From Heterohyrax brucei (lineage: Eukaryota; Chordata; Mammalia; Hyracoidea; Procaviidae), in the NCBI GenBank assembly GCA_028571685.1, contig CM053164.1:43760501-43824500 (forward strand): 64,000 nt of DNA. Reading direction: 5' to 3'. Numbering within the stretch: the stretch's first letter is position 1; the number at the start of each line of letters is the position of its first letter. Under the pieces are notes generated by a model. That model was not told the origin of the DNA and searched no databases. It saw only the letters and a list, made by a program, of their open reading frames with translations. The position numbers and the translations under genes are program-made. Of this stretch, positions 48,071 through 59,165 are shown piece after piece.

Positions 48071-49489
48071 TGCCTTATTCATACAATTGGGGATTGTATT
48101 ATTGAGAAGAATGGGTTCTAGGATAAGAAATTAGCAGTTTCTGCTACACTTGACTCTTTTTGCCACCCCAAAATGTATATTCTTGCCTCTTCTCATACTT
48201 TTAATTTTATTCTTTCCCTTCTAGGAGAGACAATTTCAGAATTTCAACCAGATGTGCTGTCCTCTCAATAGGCTTCAGATGTCACTCCTCATGACCTGAC
48301 AACATATAAATTAAGATTCCACTCAATACACAGTATACCATGTGAAATAGGAACAGGATAGCTGCAATAAAAAACCCCATTCAGAAACAGGAAGCATGAG
48401 AAACACACCAGCTCAGAGCAATTATCAAATATTAATAGGCTAGAAAAAGGAAGGCTCCCTTGGCTGTGGAGTCAAATTCTTGACTTAACCACTACTTGAT
48501 CTAATGGCTTATCTAGGGGCCCCTATTCTGCTCTCTGGTAAGAATTTCCTTGTTTGTTGTCTGCCTTTCTGGGATTTTCCATCTGAAAGTTTCTTCCTGG
48601 TCCTATGGCCAGGTCCTATGTCCCAGTGCCTACGGCCACCCTTGAAATGGGCATTGGTGAGTAGGTCTACCAGAGGGCTTTGGAGTATTCATAGTCAATT
48701 TTCTGCTCCTACAGATTCTGGGGACCAGGGATTGCTTTGAGGTTTGGCTGTTAAGACTGACAGGTTATAGTCAATGAATTATTTTTGTTTAGTGCATTTT
48801 CCTTAAAAACTTAGTAATCTTCTAATCCATCTGTTTCTGGTTAGTTTCTTGTGCAAAAACCACAGCTAAAGCTGTATGAGAACTCAAGGTGACTTGGAAG
48901 GTCTGTCTAATTACACAAAACATCAAGTTTACTTTGATGTGAAGACTCCTATGTGAGAAAATCTCCTAGGAGCCTCCAAGGGCCATCCCTCCCTCCTCCA
49001 CCTAACATACTTTAGCTCTCTGGGTCTTCAGCTGACAGATGTGAGATCCGTTGCACACCTGACTTTCTACTGCATCTGCTTCCTCTCTCGCCTCCCCTGG
49101 ATCTCATAGTCAGGGATTTCTCTTTTCCCAGTCCTCTTTCTTAAGCGAAGTTCTATAATCAATTTCTACCAGGCCCACTTCTTGACATCTTAAAGAGCAA
49201 GTTAAAGCCATCCAGGACATCCTCTTTCTCAAGATTTTTTTCTGGCTGAAAATCCTATTTTGGATTCAGAAACTAAATATTAATTATCTCTTCCTCTGAA
49301 CTTTTTTCCTCTGATAATCCTAAAATCATTTCCAAGGCAAGCAGATAACTGAGGTGACCAGGAAGAAGGTCATATGCACAGAAATTCAAAAGAGAAACTC
49401 AGTTAGTATTTTTCAAAATAGAATCCAGCTTACATCATTAAGGACTTTCTATTTTGCTTAGGGTAAGTCCAAAATGCGTAAGAGGGTCC
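48071..49489. other. Intergenic, nothing recognised
   Basis: AT-rich unique or heavily decayed sequence. No supported gene. Confidence 0.4.
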
Positions 49490-50115
49490 TTCCAGTTCTG
49501 AACCCTGTTTAATGCTCCTGTCTCATCTGATCAAATGCCTAGCCTCACACTTCTCACCACACTGGACTGTTCTCAGTTCCTTCTATATGTTTTGCTCAAA
49601 ACTTTCACAAAAGCGTTTAGTCTAGGCTGTAAAGCTCTTTGCCTCTATCTTTAATTGACTAACTCTTGTTCATTTCTCAATTTTTGATTTAAAGGTCACT
49701 GCCCTCTACTTGGAAACCCTGGTGGCAGAGTGGTTAAGTGTTATGACCACTAACCAGAAAGTCAACAATTCAAATCCACCAGGTGCTCCTTGGAAACTCT
49801 ATGGGACAGTTCTACTCTGCCCTATGGGGTCTCTGTGAGTCATAATCAGTTTGATGGCAGTGGTTTTGATTGGGCCTTCTACTTGACTGGCAAAGGGTTT
49901 AGTTTGTTTGTTTGACCTCGAGGAGGATTTCTCTGACCCACAGTATCCTTCTCCCTCAGAGAACCTTGCACTCATGGGGCTATTTGATTATTTCAGTGAT
50001 GTGGTAAGTACCTATGTTCCTCATTGAAACATAAGCTACACGAGGGCAAGAACAATGTCACATCTATCTGCCTGGCACAGCTTTGTTGTCACCATCCTAG
50101 TTCAGGTCATCATCA
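49490..50115 (+). repeat. L2 LINE 3' end, split by an AfroSINE
   Basis: CTAGCCTCACACTTCTCACCACACTGG through GTCACTGCCCTC lies left of the SINE. TTTCTCTGACCCACAGTATCC and CATTGAAACATAAGCTACACGAGGGCAAGAAC lie to its right, in L2 order. Confidence 0.7.
49713..49877 (+). mobile_element. AfroSINE with 8-bp target-site duplication
   Basis: GAAACCCTGGTGGCAGAGTGG starts the tRNA-like head. The body ends CAGTTTGATGGCAGTGGTTTTG. TCTACTTG flanks it at 49705-49712 and 49878-49885, and it splits an L2. Its GTGAGTCATA block supplies TGAGTCA at 49836-49842. Confidence 0.92.
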
Positions 50116-50972
50116 TCTCTCACCTTCCCTAGAAAGAGGAGTTTCTAAAATGCAAACCAGCTTGGAATCCCCCAATCATTCTCTTTTGCACTCAAGTCAA
50201 GCCTTCACATGGCTCCCAAGGTCTTGTGTGACCTGGTCCCACCTTGTTCTATCTACTTTCTTGCTCCCTTCATCTTTTGTCTACACTGAAATGTGTTTAG
50301 AGTATTAGAAGGGCTGAACATCTTGCCCACAAGTCTTCAGATAAGCTATTGTGGCTTTCTGTGTATTATATTATTTTTGTAACCTAATGCACCAATGTAA
50401 ATAACACTTCCACACATACAAGCACACCTAAAAGATAAATATACAAGGGGGTTGTGTGGTTGGCAAAAAAGTAATAACATGAGTTATTTTCATAAAAATA
50501 TAGTTGACAACAATATTTCTCATTCTTTAGCTCTTAGTTGAGAAATAGATTTATTGATCAATTGATTGATTTGCTCATTCATCGTTGTTCTAGTGCTAGG
50601 CACTATGCCAAGTGCTGAGGAAACTGGGTGAAGAAGACAGTCTAGTCTCTAGTCATCTCTGCATCACCCTCTCCGAATACCCTGACCTGGAGGCTGGGCT
50701 GGGTGCCTCTCCTCTGGATTCTTCTGGCTCTCTAAAGCATTGTCTATAATTCAAGTGGTAGTTGTCAGTTTAATCCCCTGTAGACAATCCTTAAAATAAC
50801 ACAGTGCTCAATGCAGACTTTTTTTTTTTTAACTAGCTAAACTATACTATTGCTTGGTTTTAAGAAGACTTCAGGGGATACTTTTGGCTTCAAGTTTAAA
50901 GATTACCTCAGGGCAATAGTTTCAGTGGTTCAATCCAACCTTTGTGGCTTCAGGGAGTCTGGAGTCCATAAG

Positions 50973-51346
50973 TGTTATAGATTGAATAGTGTCCCCGCAA
51001 AATGTGTGTTAACTTGGCTGGGTTGTTCTTCCCAGTATTGCACGGTTGTCTACCATTTTGTGATCTGATGTGATTATCCTGTTATAAATCCTAACCTCTA
51101 TGACTTTAACAAGGCAGGATTGGAGGCAGTTAGGGTAATGAGACAAGACTCAATCTATAGGCTGAGAAACTCTTACGTCAGACAATGACCCTCCCTCAAA
51201 GTCAAAAGAGAGAGAAAGCCATTCCCTGGAGCTAGGACCCTGAATTTGAACTTCTAGCTTCCTAGACTATAAAAGAATGAATTTCTGTTTGTTAAAGCCA
51301 TTCACTTGTGGTATTTCTGTTACAGCAGCAGTAGATACATAAGACA
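50973..51346 (+). mobile_element. MaLR-type solo LTR (MLT1 family)
   Basis: TGTTATAGATTGAATAGTGTCCCC at the start, ATAAAAGAATGAATTTCTGTTTG near the end and ATACATAAGACA at the terminus. The middle is shortened relative to the 47023 copy. Confidence 0.75.
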
Positions 51347-51739
51347 ATGAAAATTTTAAATTATGTTTTGCAGTTTCCCCCTTTTGATCAAAGATTCTCC
51401 TAAAGAATCTGTGTAGGAGTATCTTTGATCAAAACGTTAGTAAGGGTAGCCAGGCACTATCCAATTTCTCTGGTCTCATGGCAAAGGAGGTAGTTGTTCA
51501 CGGAGACAATTAATCACACACTCTGTGTCAAGACTGAGGTCTCTAGAGCAGTGGGGAGGAAATGTGAATGTGTTCATGAAGATTGGAGAACAACTGCCGG
51601 TCTTGCTGAGAGGCAGTATGTACAAACGGAAGTTACCCAAATGATGGAAACAGAAGTACTTGTCTTGGGTCCCTGCTCTGCCAATTAATGGCTACGTGAT
51701 CTCAAGCAAGTCACTTTTATTCTCTGACTAAAAATGAAA

Positions 51740-51975
51740 GCAGTCATTTTTTGAGCACTTACTGTGCAGCAGCCAGTGCTAAGAGTGACACAATTACTCT
51801 CCCTTTAGTCCCAACCGCCACCATCTTAGATCTGAGGAAATGTGCACGCTGAGGGATGGGAGACTTGTCCAAGGCCACCCACCCATTCACTGAGCACAAG
51901 TGATGCTGACCACCTGCCTTTGGTCACCTGACTGTCAAGCTGATGATAACACTCCTGACCACTTGTGAGCAGTGA
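51740..51975 (-). repeat. MIR
   Basis: TTTTGAGCACTTACTGTGCAGCAG and GACTTGTCCAAGGCCACCC mark a reverse MIR. Confidence 0.6.
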
Positions 51976-52138
51976 AAAGGTCCTCTGAAGAAGCTTTCAT
52001 AAATGTCATTATTTCATGAAGTAGAAGACTAGAAAGTTGCTATATAAAGGACTTTTGTGTTAAGCTCTTGGGAAGAAGGGCTCAGAGCAATGAGCAGCTC
52101 AAGACAGTGTGTGGTTGCTGGGATGTAAGAACAACAAC

Positions 52139-52199
52139 CCGATGTGGCAGTTCTGCTCTGTCCTTTAGGGTGGCTATGAGTCAGCAGTGGGTTTGGTTA
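52139..52199 (+). mobile_element. AfroSINE 3' fragment
   Basis: Retains only GTGGCAGTTCTGCTCTGTCC to GCTATGAGTCAGCAGTGGGTTTGG. The TGAGTCA at 52177-52183 is within it. Confidence 0.75.
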
Positions 52200-52429
52200 T
52201 AGCCTTTTGCCAGCTGTATTTCTCGTGGGGCTGTCAGTACTCTTGCCTTCTTTCCACTTGCTGCAGGCTACTGGTACATGATCAGGCCCCATCTCACCTA
52301 TCCCCTGCCTATCTAGCCCAGAGCTAGACCTTCAAATAGCAGTGAGATAGAGCACAGGGGAGAAGAGGCAGCCCCTCCTGAGTCCCTGCCAAGGGTGGAA
52401 CCCAGCAGGGACTGGCCACTCAAAGTCTT

Positions 52430-52625
52430 AAATCCCTGCTTGTCCATTCATTAGCTGAGAGACCTTAGGCAAATTACTAAACCTTCCTGAATTCTCATTT
52501 TCTCATTTGCAAAATGAAGGTTCTGATACCTACTTCATAAACTGGTTGTTAAGGATTACATGAGATGATGTACTTACAATGACTCACACATAGTAAACAC
52601 TGCATAATGATTAAAATGATCAGGA
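52430..52625 (+). repeat. MIR
   Basis: GAGACCTTAGGCAAATTACTAAACC, TTGCAAAATGAAGGTTCTGATACC and GTTAAGGATTACATGAGATGATG are forward MIR landmarks. Confidence 0.75.
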
Positions 52626-53106
52626 TTTAGCCACTCCACCTTAATATAAAGTCACAGAGGTAGAACTCAGAGAATCAGGCATGTCCAGGGCTTCACAGGC
52701 TGACAATTTCAACCCTTTTCTTGGTCTAAGAATCTCTAACAGATCAGATGAACATAGAACTTTGGCCCCATTTGACAAGACACTAGAAATACGAAGGCTG
52801 CTACAGTTCCCCAGCTGTGCCGCTTGAATGCCAGGTAAACTTGGACGGTCTGGTTCCACTTCCACTGCCCGCTCTCCTTATGAGAGGGGGAGCTCCCTGT
52901 AAGAGACAGCTGTGTGCCTGAGTGGATCAACACACTGCTCCCTCTCCATGAGAGATTTTATGATTCCAAAGCTCCTGGCCTGTCTGGCCCGCAGCCAGAT
53001 ACCATCTCCAGATGCTCCTGCTGCCCCCACCACCTTGTTCACCTTACTTTTCCAGAGCAGAACCAGGCCCACTGGCATTGCGCTGACCTTGTGACAAATG
53101 CGCCTT

Positions 53107-53710
53107 GGTTATGGATTAAACTGTCCTCCAAAAATACGTGATGTAAATCCTAATCCCTATACCTGTGGATATAATCACATTTGGGAATAGGGTTTTCTTA
53201 TGTTAATGAGGCCATGTCAATGTAGAGTATATTTTAAGCCGATCATTTGGAGACTTATCGGGAGCAGCTCTGGCACAGAGACAAGCAAGCACTAGTGGGG
53301 AAGACAAACACCATTTGGAGATCCCCAAGGAAGCCAAGAAAGCTGGAGAAGCCGAGACAAGGATTTTCCCCAGATCAGGCACAAGAAAGCCTTCCCCCCA
53401 GAGCCAACAAAAAACCCCCAAAAACCAAAAACCCAAACCCATTGCTGTCAAGTCAATTCCCACCCATGGTAACCCAATAAGACAGAGTAGGACTGTCCCC
53501 ATAGTTTCCAAGGTACACCTGGCAGAGTCAAACCACCAACCTTTTGGTTAATACCCTAGCATCTAACCATTATGAAACCAAGGTTTCCCCCCGAGAGCCA
53601 GCACCCTGAATTCGGAGGTCTAGTCCCTTGACCTCAGAGAAAATAAATTTGTTTGTCAAAGTCATTCATTTGTGGTACTTCTGTTACAGCAACAGCACGA
53701 GACTAAGGCA
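53107..53710 (+). mobile_element. MaLR-type LTR with nested AfroSINE
   Basis: Left part: GTTATGGATTAAACTGTCC and CACATTTGGGAATAGGG. Right part, after the SINE at 53407-53593: AATAAATTTGTTTGTCAAAGTC and GTACTTCTGTTACAGCAACAGC. Without the SINE it is about 410 bp, close to the 47023 LTR. Confidence 0.75.
53407..53593 (-). mobile_element. AfroSINE nested in an LTR
   Basis: CCAAACCCATTGCTGTCAAGTCA, GACAGAGTAGGACTGTCCCC and CTTTTGGTTAATACCC, ending in the A-box complement. AGAGCCA flanks it at 53400-53406 and 53594-53600. Confidence 0.88.
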
Positions 53711-54001
53711 CCCTCCTCAAATATGCTTCCTGACATGCAGATCTTCTGCACATTTACAGTGAAATAAAAGTAATTCCACTTGGAAAATTGCACAGTAGCC
53801 TGTAATGACAGACAACCCAATGTTGTGAAAGACAGCCAAGCAGCTTCAGCTCATGAGAAACTGTCTCTAATCCCTAAGCCGGACATTCGATGGCCAGCAG
53901 ATGTGCTCAGCAGTGGTAGACCTGGGCCGAGTCGCCTGCTAGTGTGCCATTCTGGAACCCATACTTTCCCCCGTCTCCTCATTCTGCCTCGAAGGCCATA
54001 A

Positions 54002-54036
54002 CCCATTACCCACTGCCGTCGAGTCCATTGACAGTT
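54002..54036 (-). mobile_element. AfroSINE terminal fragment
   Basis: CCATTACCCACTGCCGTCGAGTCCATTGAC is the reverse of the last 30 nt of the element and nothing more. The CpGs survive. Confidence 0.55.
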
Positions 54037-54249
54037 TAGAGCCTCACCCCCACGAGCACTGCTATTTCCACAGCTCTCACCCTTTTCCCTTCCCTGTAAC
54101 TCAAGTCAGGTGCCAGGGCCAGGCATGGGCCTTGGAAATGTAGGCTGAGGTTAGAGATACGGTGGGATGGAGACACCAAAAGGGGTCTTGCCAACCCGGC
54201 CCAGTGGTAGGTCCATGCAGAGTGTACAGGAATGACCGCCAACACATGG

Positions 54250-54440
54250 CTTCGTGATGTTCCAGGCACTGCTCTAAGCACTTAATACATCACAGCCTAT
54301 GAGGTGGGGTTACTAGTATTCCAATTTAAAGATGAGGAAACTGAGATATAGAGAGGAAGTCACTTGTCCAAGGCCACATAGCTTGCAAGTGGCAGAGCAG
54401 GTATTCAAGTCCTGGGTATTCATTGTCTGGGCCAATGTGC
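54250..54440 (-). repeat. MIR
   Basis: GATGAGGAAACTGAGATATAGAGAGG, GTCACTTGTCCAAGGCCACATAGC and GTGGCAGAGCAGGTATTCAAG, a clean reverse MIR core. Confidence 0.8.
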
Positions 54441-55469
54441 CATGGGAACACTGAAGTTGGCCAGCCCCCAATATATAATCTTCTCTGAACCCACCAATTC
54501 TTCTCTTCTGCTCCTGATAGCTGACTGCCATAGAGTCTGGGGCTAGATCATCCTTGACTTCAAGACAGCCATGTGCAGAGGATGGTCACAGGTCCAAGTC
54601 CCTCTGCTTGCTTTCCTTACCTGAAGGACCAACCCCCACCCTGGCTTGGACACCTCCCAGCATCTAGTGTAGAGCCACCCGGCTGCCAGGAAAAGAGTCA
54701 GGTGTGTGGCCAGTTGCCTCAGCACAGCTCGGAGACCTGGTGGTCAGCCTGAGGACCTGGCTGCCTGGGCAGACCCCTCAGCACCGAGCCCCATGAGGCT
54801 CCTGAGCCTTTCTTTCTGTACCTTGAACTTGCCTTAGGCTGAACGGGTGGGTGGGCAGTGAGGAGCCCAGAATAGCAGGTCAGAAAGAGTACTGAAGGGG
54901 GGATGCAGCCCAGTCTCCTGCTGCCTTTATCAATCCTCACCTGTCTGCACCAGCTGCCCTTGATGCAGACCCCACCCCAAATTCTGCCAGCTTCTCTCAG
55001 GCCCTCTCTCTGCCATCCAGAGCCTCTCTTTTGCCATTGGTATGCATAGTCTCACCTCACAGCTATGGAGGTCATGCCTACAAAACGTGCTGAGCACAGT
55101 GCCCGGGCCACGGTGGCTCAGCAAGGGGAACTGCTCTTCCCTCAGCTACCCTGTCTCCACCGGCCTGACGGAGGACTCTGGGCTCGGCTTCATCTACACG
55201 GCAGGTCATGGCGAACTTGTGGCCTGCTGCCATTTGGAACCCTTCTCTTCCTCCTCTCTACCTGGGAAACCCCTTCTTATTCTTAACAACTCAACATAAG
55301 TTACCACCTCCAAAGCCTTCAGGATTCCTAGGCAGCAAGGAGTTCCCACCCTGGCTTCTACAGTGCTCTACTCAAACTTCTAAGGATAGTTCCAAGAGGT
55401 TTTATGGTTATTGATTTGTTTACTGTCTGTAGATTAAGCCCCACAAGATAGGTATATGTTTCTTCTTTT
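54441..55469. other. Intergenic, nothing recognised
   Basis: GC-moderate unique DNA with overlapping short frames on both strands (for example 55042-55299). None is bounded by convincing splice sites or shows a known domain. Confidence 0.4.
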
Positions 55470-55896
55470 GGATCAGTTGTACTTAAACATGTAATTTACA
55501 AATATGTGTGTTTTTTAAAATATTAAAACAATACACAAAAAGTATAAGCCCCACCCCCTCCCTAGAGAGTGCTACAGTTGACAGTGTGTGTGTGCTTCTT
55601 TGTCCCTGTATTTATTTCCTGCCTATATAAATTTATTTGTTGTTATTGTTGTTAGGTGCCTTCAAGTCAGTTTTGACTCATAGTGACCCTATAGGTCAGG
55701 GTAGAACTGCCCTGTAGAGTTTCCAAGGAGACCCTGTAGATTTGAACTGCTGTCTTCTTGGTTAGCAGCAATAGTACTTCACCATTATGCCACCAGGGTT
55801 TCCTATAAATTTATTTAGTAGGACTTTTTTTGTTTGTTAACATAAATGGGGTTCATCTACATGTCCTGTTCTATGGCTTCGTTTTTCCAGCTGATA
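55470..55896 (-). mobile_element. L1M 3' remnant split by an AfroSINE
   Basis: AACATGTAATTTACAAATATG and CCCCACCCCCTCCCTAGAG lie left of the SINE. CATAAATGGGGTTCATCTACATG lies to the right. The pattern is that of a reverse old L1 3' UTR. Confidence 0.5.
55639..55803 (-). mobile_element. AfroSINE with 13-bp target-site duplication
   Basis: It opens with the complement of an AAC tail (TTGTTATTGTTGTTAGG) and ends GCCACCAGGGTTTCC. TATAAATTTATTT flanks it at 55626-55638 and 55804-55816. TTTTGACTCATAG gives a TGACTCA at 55674-55680. One of the best-preserved copies in the window. Confidence 0.95.
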
Positions 55897-56389
55897 ATAG
55901 TAGGCAGAATAACACACTCCCCTCTGCCCCCCCACCCTGCCCCAAGATACGCATGTCCTGATCTCCAAAACCGGTGAGTATGTGATTTGGCAGGGCAAAA
56001 GTGACTATGAAGATGAGATTAAGTTAAGGCTCTTGTGATGGGAAAGTTACCCTGTATTATCTGGGTAGCTCAATGTAATCATAAGGGTCTTTATAAGAGG
56101 AGGACAGGAGGGTCAAGTCAGAAAGTGAGATTTAAAAATGCTACACTGTCGGCTTTGAAGACGAGGGAGGGACTGTAAGCAAAGGAATGCAGACACCTCT
56201 GAAACTGGAAAAACCAAGGAAACATATTCTCCCTTTGGAGCCTCCTGGAAGACCAGTCCTGCTGGTATCTTCACTTGAGCTCAGTGAAACTCAGTTCAGG
56301 CTTCTGGTCTACAGTATCATAACTTTACATTGTTTTGAGCTAATAGATTTGTGGTAATTTATTATAGCAGCACTAGGAAACTAATACAA
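55897..56389 (+). mobile_element. MaLR-type solo LTR (MLT1 family, long form)
   Basis: TAGTAGGCAGAATAACACAC, GTGACTATGAAGATGAGATTAAGTTAAGG, CTGGGTAGCTCAATGTAATCA, TTATAAGAGGAGGACAGGAGGGTCA and GGAAACTAATAC. It keeps most of the LTR in order. Confidence 0.8.
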
Positions 56390-56404
56390 CGGATATACAG
56401 ATAA

Positions 56405-56581
56405 AACAAACAAACAAAAAAAAACCCATTGTCGTGCAGTTGATGCCAACTCATAGTGACCCTACAGGACAGAGTATAACTGCTCCTTAGAGTTTCCAAG
56501 GAGCACCTGGCAGATTTGAACCACTGACCTTTCAGTTAGCAGCTGTAGCACTTAAGCACTATGCCACCAGGGTTTCCAGTG
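56405..56581 (-). mobile_element. AfroSINE at the LTR boundary
   Basis: CCCATTGTCGTGCAGTTGATGCC to GCCACCAGGGTTTCC. TATACAGATAA repeats at 56394-56404 and 56582-56592 as the target duplication, immediately right of the MaLR LTR end. Confidence 0.93.
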
Positions 56582-56611
56582 TATACAGATAAGATAAAAA
56601 ATAGTATTAAT

Positions 56612-56830
56612 AAACAAAAACCATAAACTCATTGCCATCGAGTTGGTTTCCACTCATAGCAACCCTATAGGACACACTAGAACTTTCTCACAGGGTTCCT
56701 AAAGCTGTAATCTTTATGGAAGTAGACTGCCACATCTTTCTCCCACGGTGCAGCGAGGGGTTTCAAACTGCCGACCTTTCAGTAAACAGCTGCACATCTA
56801 AACATTGCACCACCAGGGCTCCTTATTAAC
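56612..56830 (-). mobile_element. AfroSINE, long type, adjacent copy
   Basis: CTCATTGCCATCGAGTTGG, GCTGTAATCTTTATGGAAG, TCTTTCTCCCACGG and GCACCACCAGGGCTCC. AGTATTAAT flanks it at 56603-56611 and 56831-56839. It includes the central GTAATC block that the 56405 copy lacks. Confidence 0.92.
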
Positions 56831-56839
56831 AGTATTAAT

Positions 56840-57070
56840 TAGCACCTATGAGTGTGTACTGCTTGCCAGCCACTGTACTAGTATAATATAGACCATTATG
56901 TGAATTATCTCACTCAATCTTCACAGTAGCTCAGAAAATTGAAGCCACTGTTACCATATTTCAACAGATGAGGAAACTGAGGCACAGAGCAGTTAAGTAA
57001 CTTGTCCAAATTTACACAGCAACTAAATGGTAGAACCAGATCTAAGAATTACCTTTCATACCCTTTGCAC
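56840..57070 (-). repeat. MIR
   Basis: CAACAGATGAGGAAACTGAGGCACAGAGCAG, CTTGTCCAAATTTACACAGCAAC, reverse orientation. Confidence 0.8.
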
Positions 57071-58474
57071 TTTTTGTTCTATGAGGTGGTTGTTCTTTTT
57101 GGTTTTCCGGGTGCATGGGTGCTCAATACACATTTATTGACTGAAGGAATGAGAGACAGCAGCTCCTGGGGCCCCTAGAAGATATAAGCCAGGCTGGGCC
57201 AACCCTGGCTCACATCCCATAAACTGAGGTTGGCAGTGAATATCCAGAACCAAAAAAAAATAAAAAAACCAGGCAGGAAGTGGGGCTGGCAGGAGGAATG
57301 ATTGAAAGGTGAGGTGTCCCAACTATCCACTAACTGATCACAAGTCCTGGAGAGTTTCTGGAGGATGGGGGGTGGTCTGGTCCATTTTTTCCTAGCCCTC
57401 AGGAAAGTGTGGGAGATGATTTTGTGGCTTGGGATGTCCCCTGGATATTGGTGTCAAGTCTGAAATTCTAGATTCCAATTCCAGACACTCAAACGTCCCA
57501 AGACAGTGAGTCCCTCTGCACAGTGAAACATCTGGCCAGGACAGCTACAGTGCACAGGAGGGACAATGGTGACTTGGTCAGCTGTCTACTGGGGGCAGGT
57601 GGCTAGTGAACACCCACTGATAATTTATTTGGTCACTGTGACAAGTGTGGCAGGCTGCCCAGAGGGCCCAGGCAGGTCTTAGGACTGGCAGCCCAAATCC
57701 ATGACAGTGCCCTAGCTACCTCTCAAGGAGAGCAGACAATGATAGCCTCAAAACACTCAGCCCTCAGAGCATAGAGCACAAAGCTTGAGAAAAACTTTCC
57801 AGTATCAGACCCTCAGCTTGCTCTGGGTCTTTCTGTCCATTTCCCACGGTCTGTAACAGCAGGAGGCAGAGACACCAAGTAAAAACGGTTGCAAACATGG
57901 CACCAGTAGAGAGGAGTCAGGGGCCTGAATATAAGCTGACAGCATCTCTCCCAACCTGCATCATGTTGTCTACTCTTCCCACTGGCAATCCACTAGCTGG
58001 CTTTCCTCTATGATATTTTCAGGGAATAATGGTTACCCAGTCTCTGCTTGAACTCCTCTGGTGACGGGGAGCTTACCACCTTCCAAAGCAGCCTACAATA
58101 TCCTCGTGACTGGAGAGTTTCACTCTTACATAGTCCCTTCTTCTGTGTGTCCATCTGATCCCCTGCACCCGTCATTCTTGGTCTCCACGAAGGCAGCTAA
58201 TTGGTCTCCGTCACTGACAGAGAACATTGTGCGGTTTAGCAGCAGTAAGAAAGCCAGTCCTTTAAACTTCAGAGAAGGTTTCCCCTGAGATTCAGCCTAT
58301 GACTTGGAGTGGCTTTGCTTTATGTCCTTCATGGGCACTCACATGGTTCCGGGGCAGCAGGATGGAAGGTTATACAGCACACAGTCTAGCTAGCCGGAAA
58401 GGCCTCAGCCCACTGGCTGAGTCCTGCTATGGTGTTCCTGGGTCCCTAGGATCTACAGAGGCCACAGTGTCCTG
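57071..58474. other. Intergenic, nothing recognised
   Basis: Unique DNA. An A-rich run at about 57251-57270 may be the tail of an unrecognised retroposon. No gene evident. Confidence 0.4.
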
Positions 58475-58680
58475 ACGAGAGCACTGTCTTGTCATTTGAC
58501 CACCAGCTTCCAGCCCTGGTTTTGCCACTTGCTGATGGGGATTCCTTAAGCAAGTTGCTTAAAGTCTCTGAGCTTTAGTTTCCTTACCTGTAAGAGGAGG
58601 AAATATATTACAATGTTCTTATGAGATGAAATGACATCACCAATGGAAAATATTCTGTCAACCAAAATGCACTCTACAAA
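58475..58680 (+). repeat. MIR
   Basis: CCTGGTTTTGCCACTTGCTGATGG, GTTGCTTAAAGTCTCTGAGC and TTATGAGATGAAATGACATC in forward MIR order. Confidence 0.7.
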
Positions 58681-58779
58681 TGATTAACTGATTCAAGTGG
58701 TAAGAAGCTGTGGAGCTTTAACTTTTTGCCCTGGGACTTCCTAGTTAATGGGTGAAAGTCTGCAGCAGAGCTGTTTTGT

Positions 58780-59165
58780 TTTGTTGTGGTATATGCGTAT
58801 ATGTATGCATATATTGGCTTGGCATATGTGTATGTATAAAGCAAAGCCATTGTCATTTTAATCATTTTTAAGTGTACACTTCAGTGACATTAATTATGTT
58901 CATGACATCATGCAATCCTCACTACTATTTCCAAACATTTTTCATCCCCTCAACAGAAACTTAGTACTCCTTAAAGCAATACTTTCCCGTTCTTTCCTCC
59001 CCTTAGACCCATGGGACCTCCAGTAAACCTCTGTGTCTATTTGTTTGTGTATTCTAGATATTTCACATAAGTAGGATCACATTTGGTCTGACTTATTCAG
59101 GATGTTTTCAAGATTCTCTCATGTCCTAGCATATATCAGGACTTCATTTCTTTTTATGACAAAGT
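58780..59165 (-). mobile_element. L1M 3' end
   Basis: TTTTAATCATTTTTAAGTGTACACTTCAGTGAC, CATGCAATCCTCACTACTATTTCC and CACATAAGTAGGATCACA, the same family segment as 20790-21165. Confidence 0.75.
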
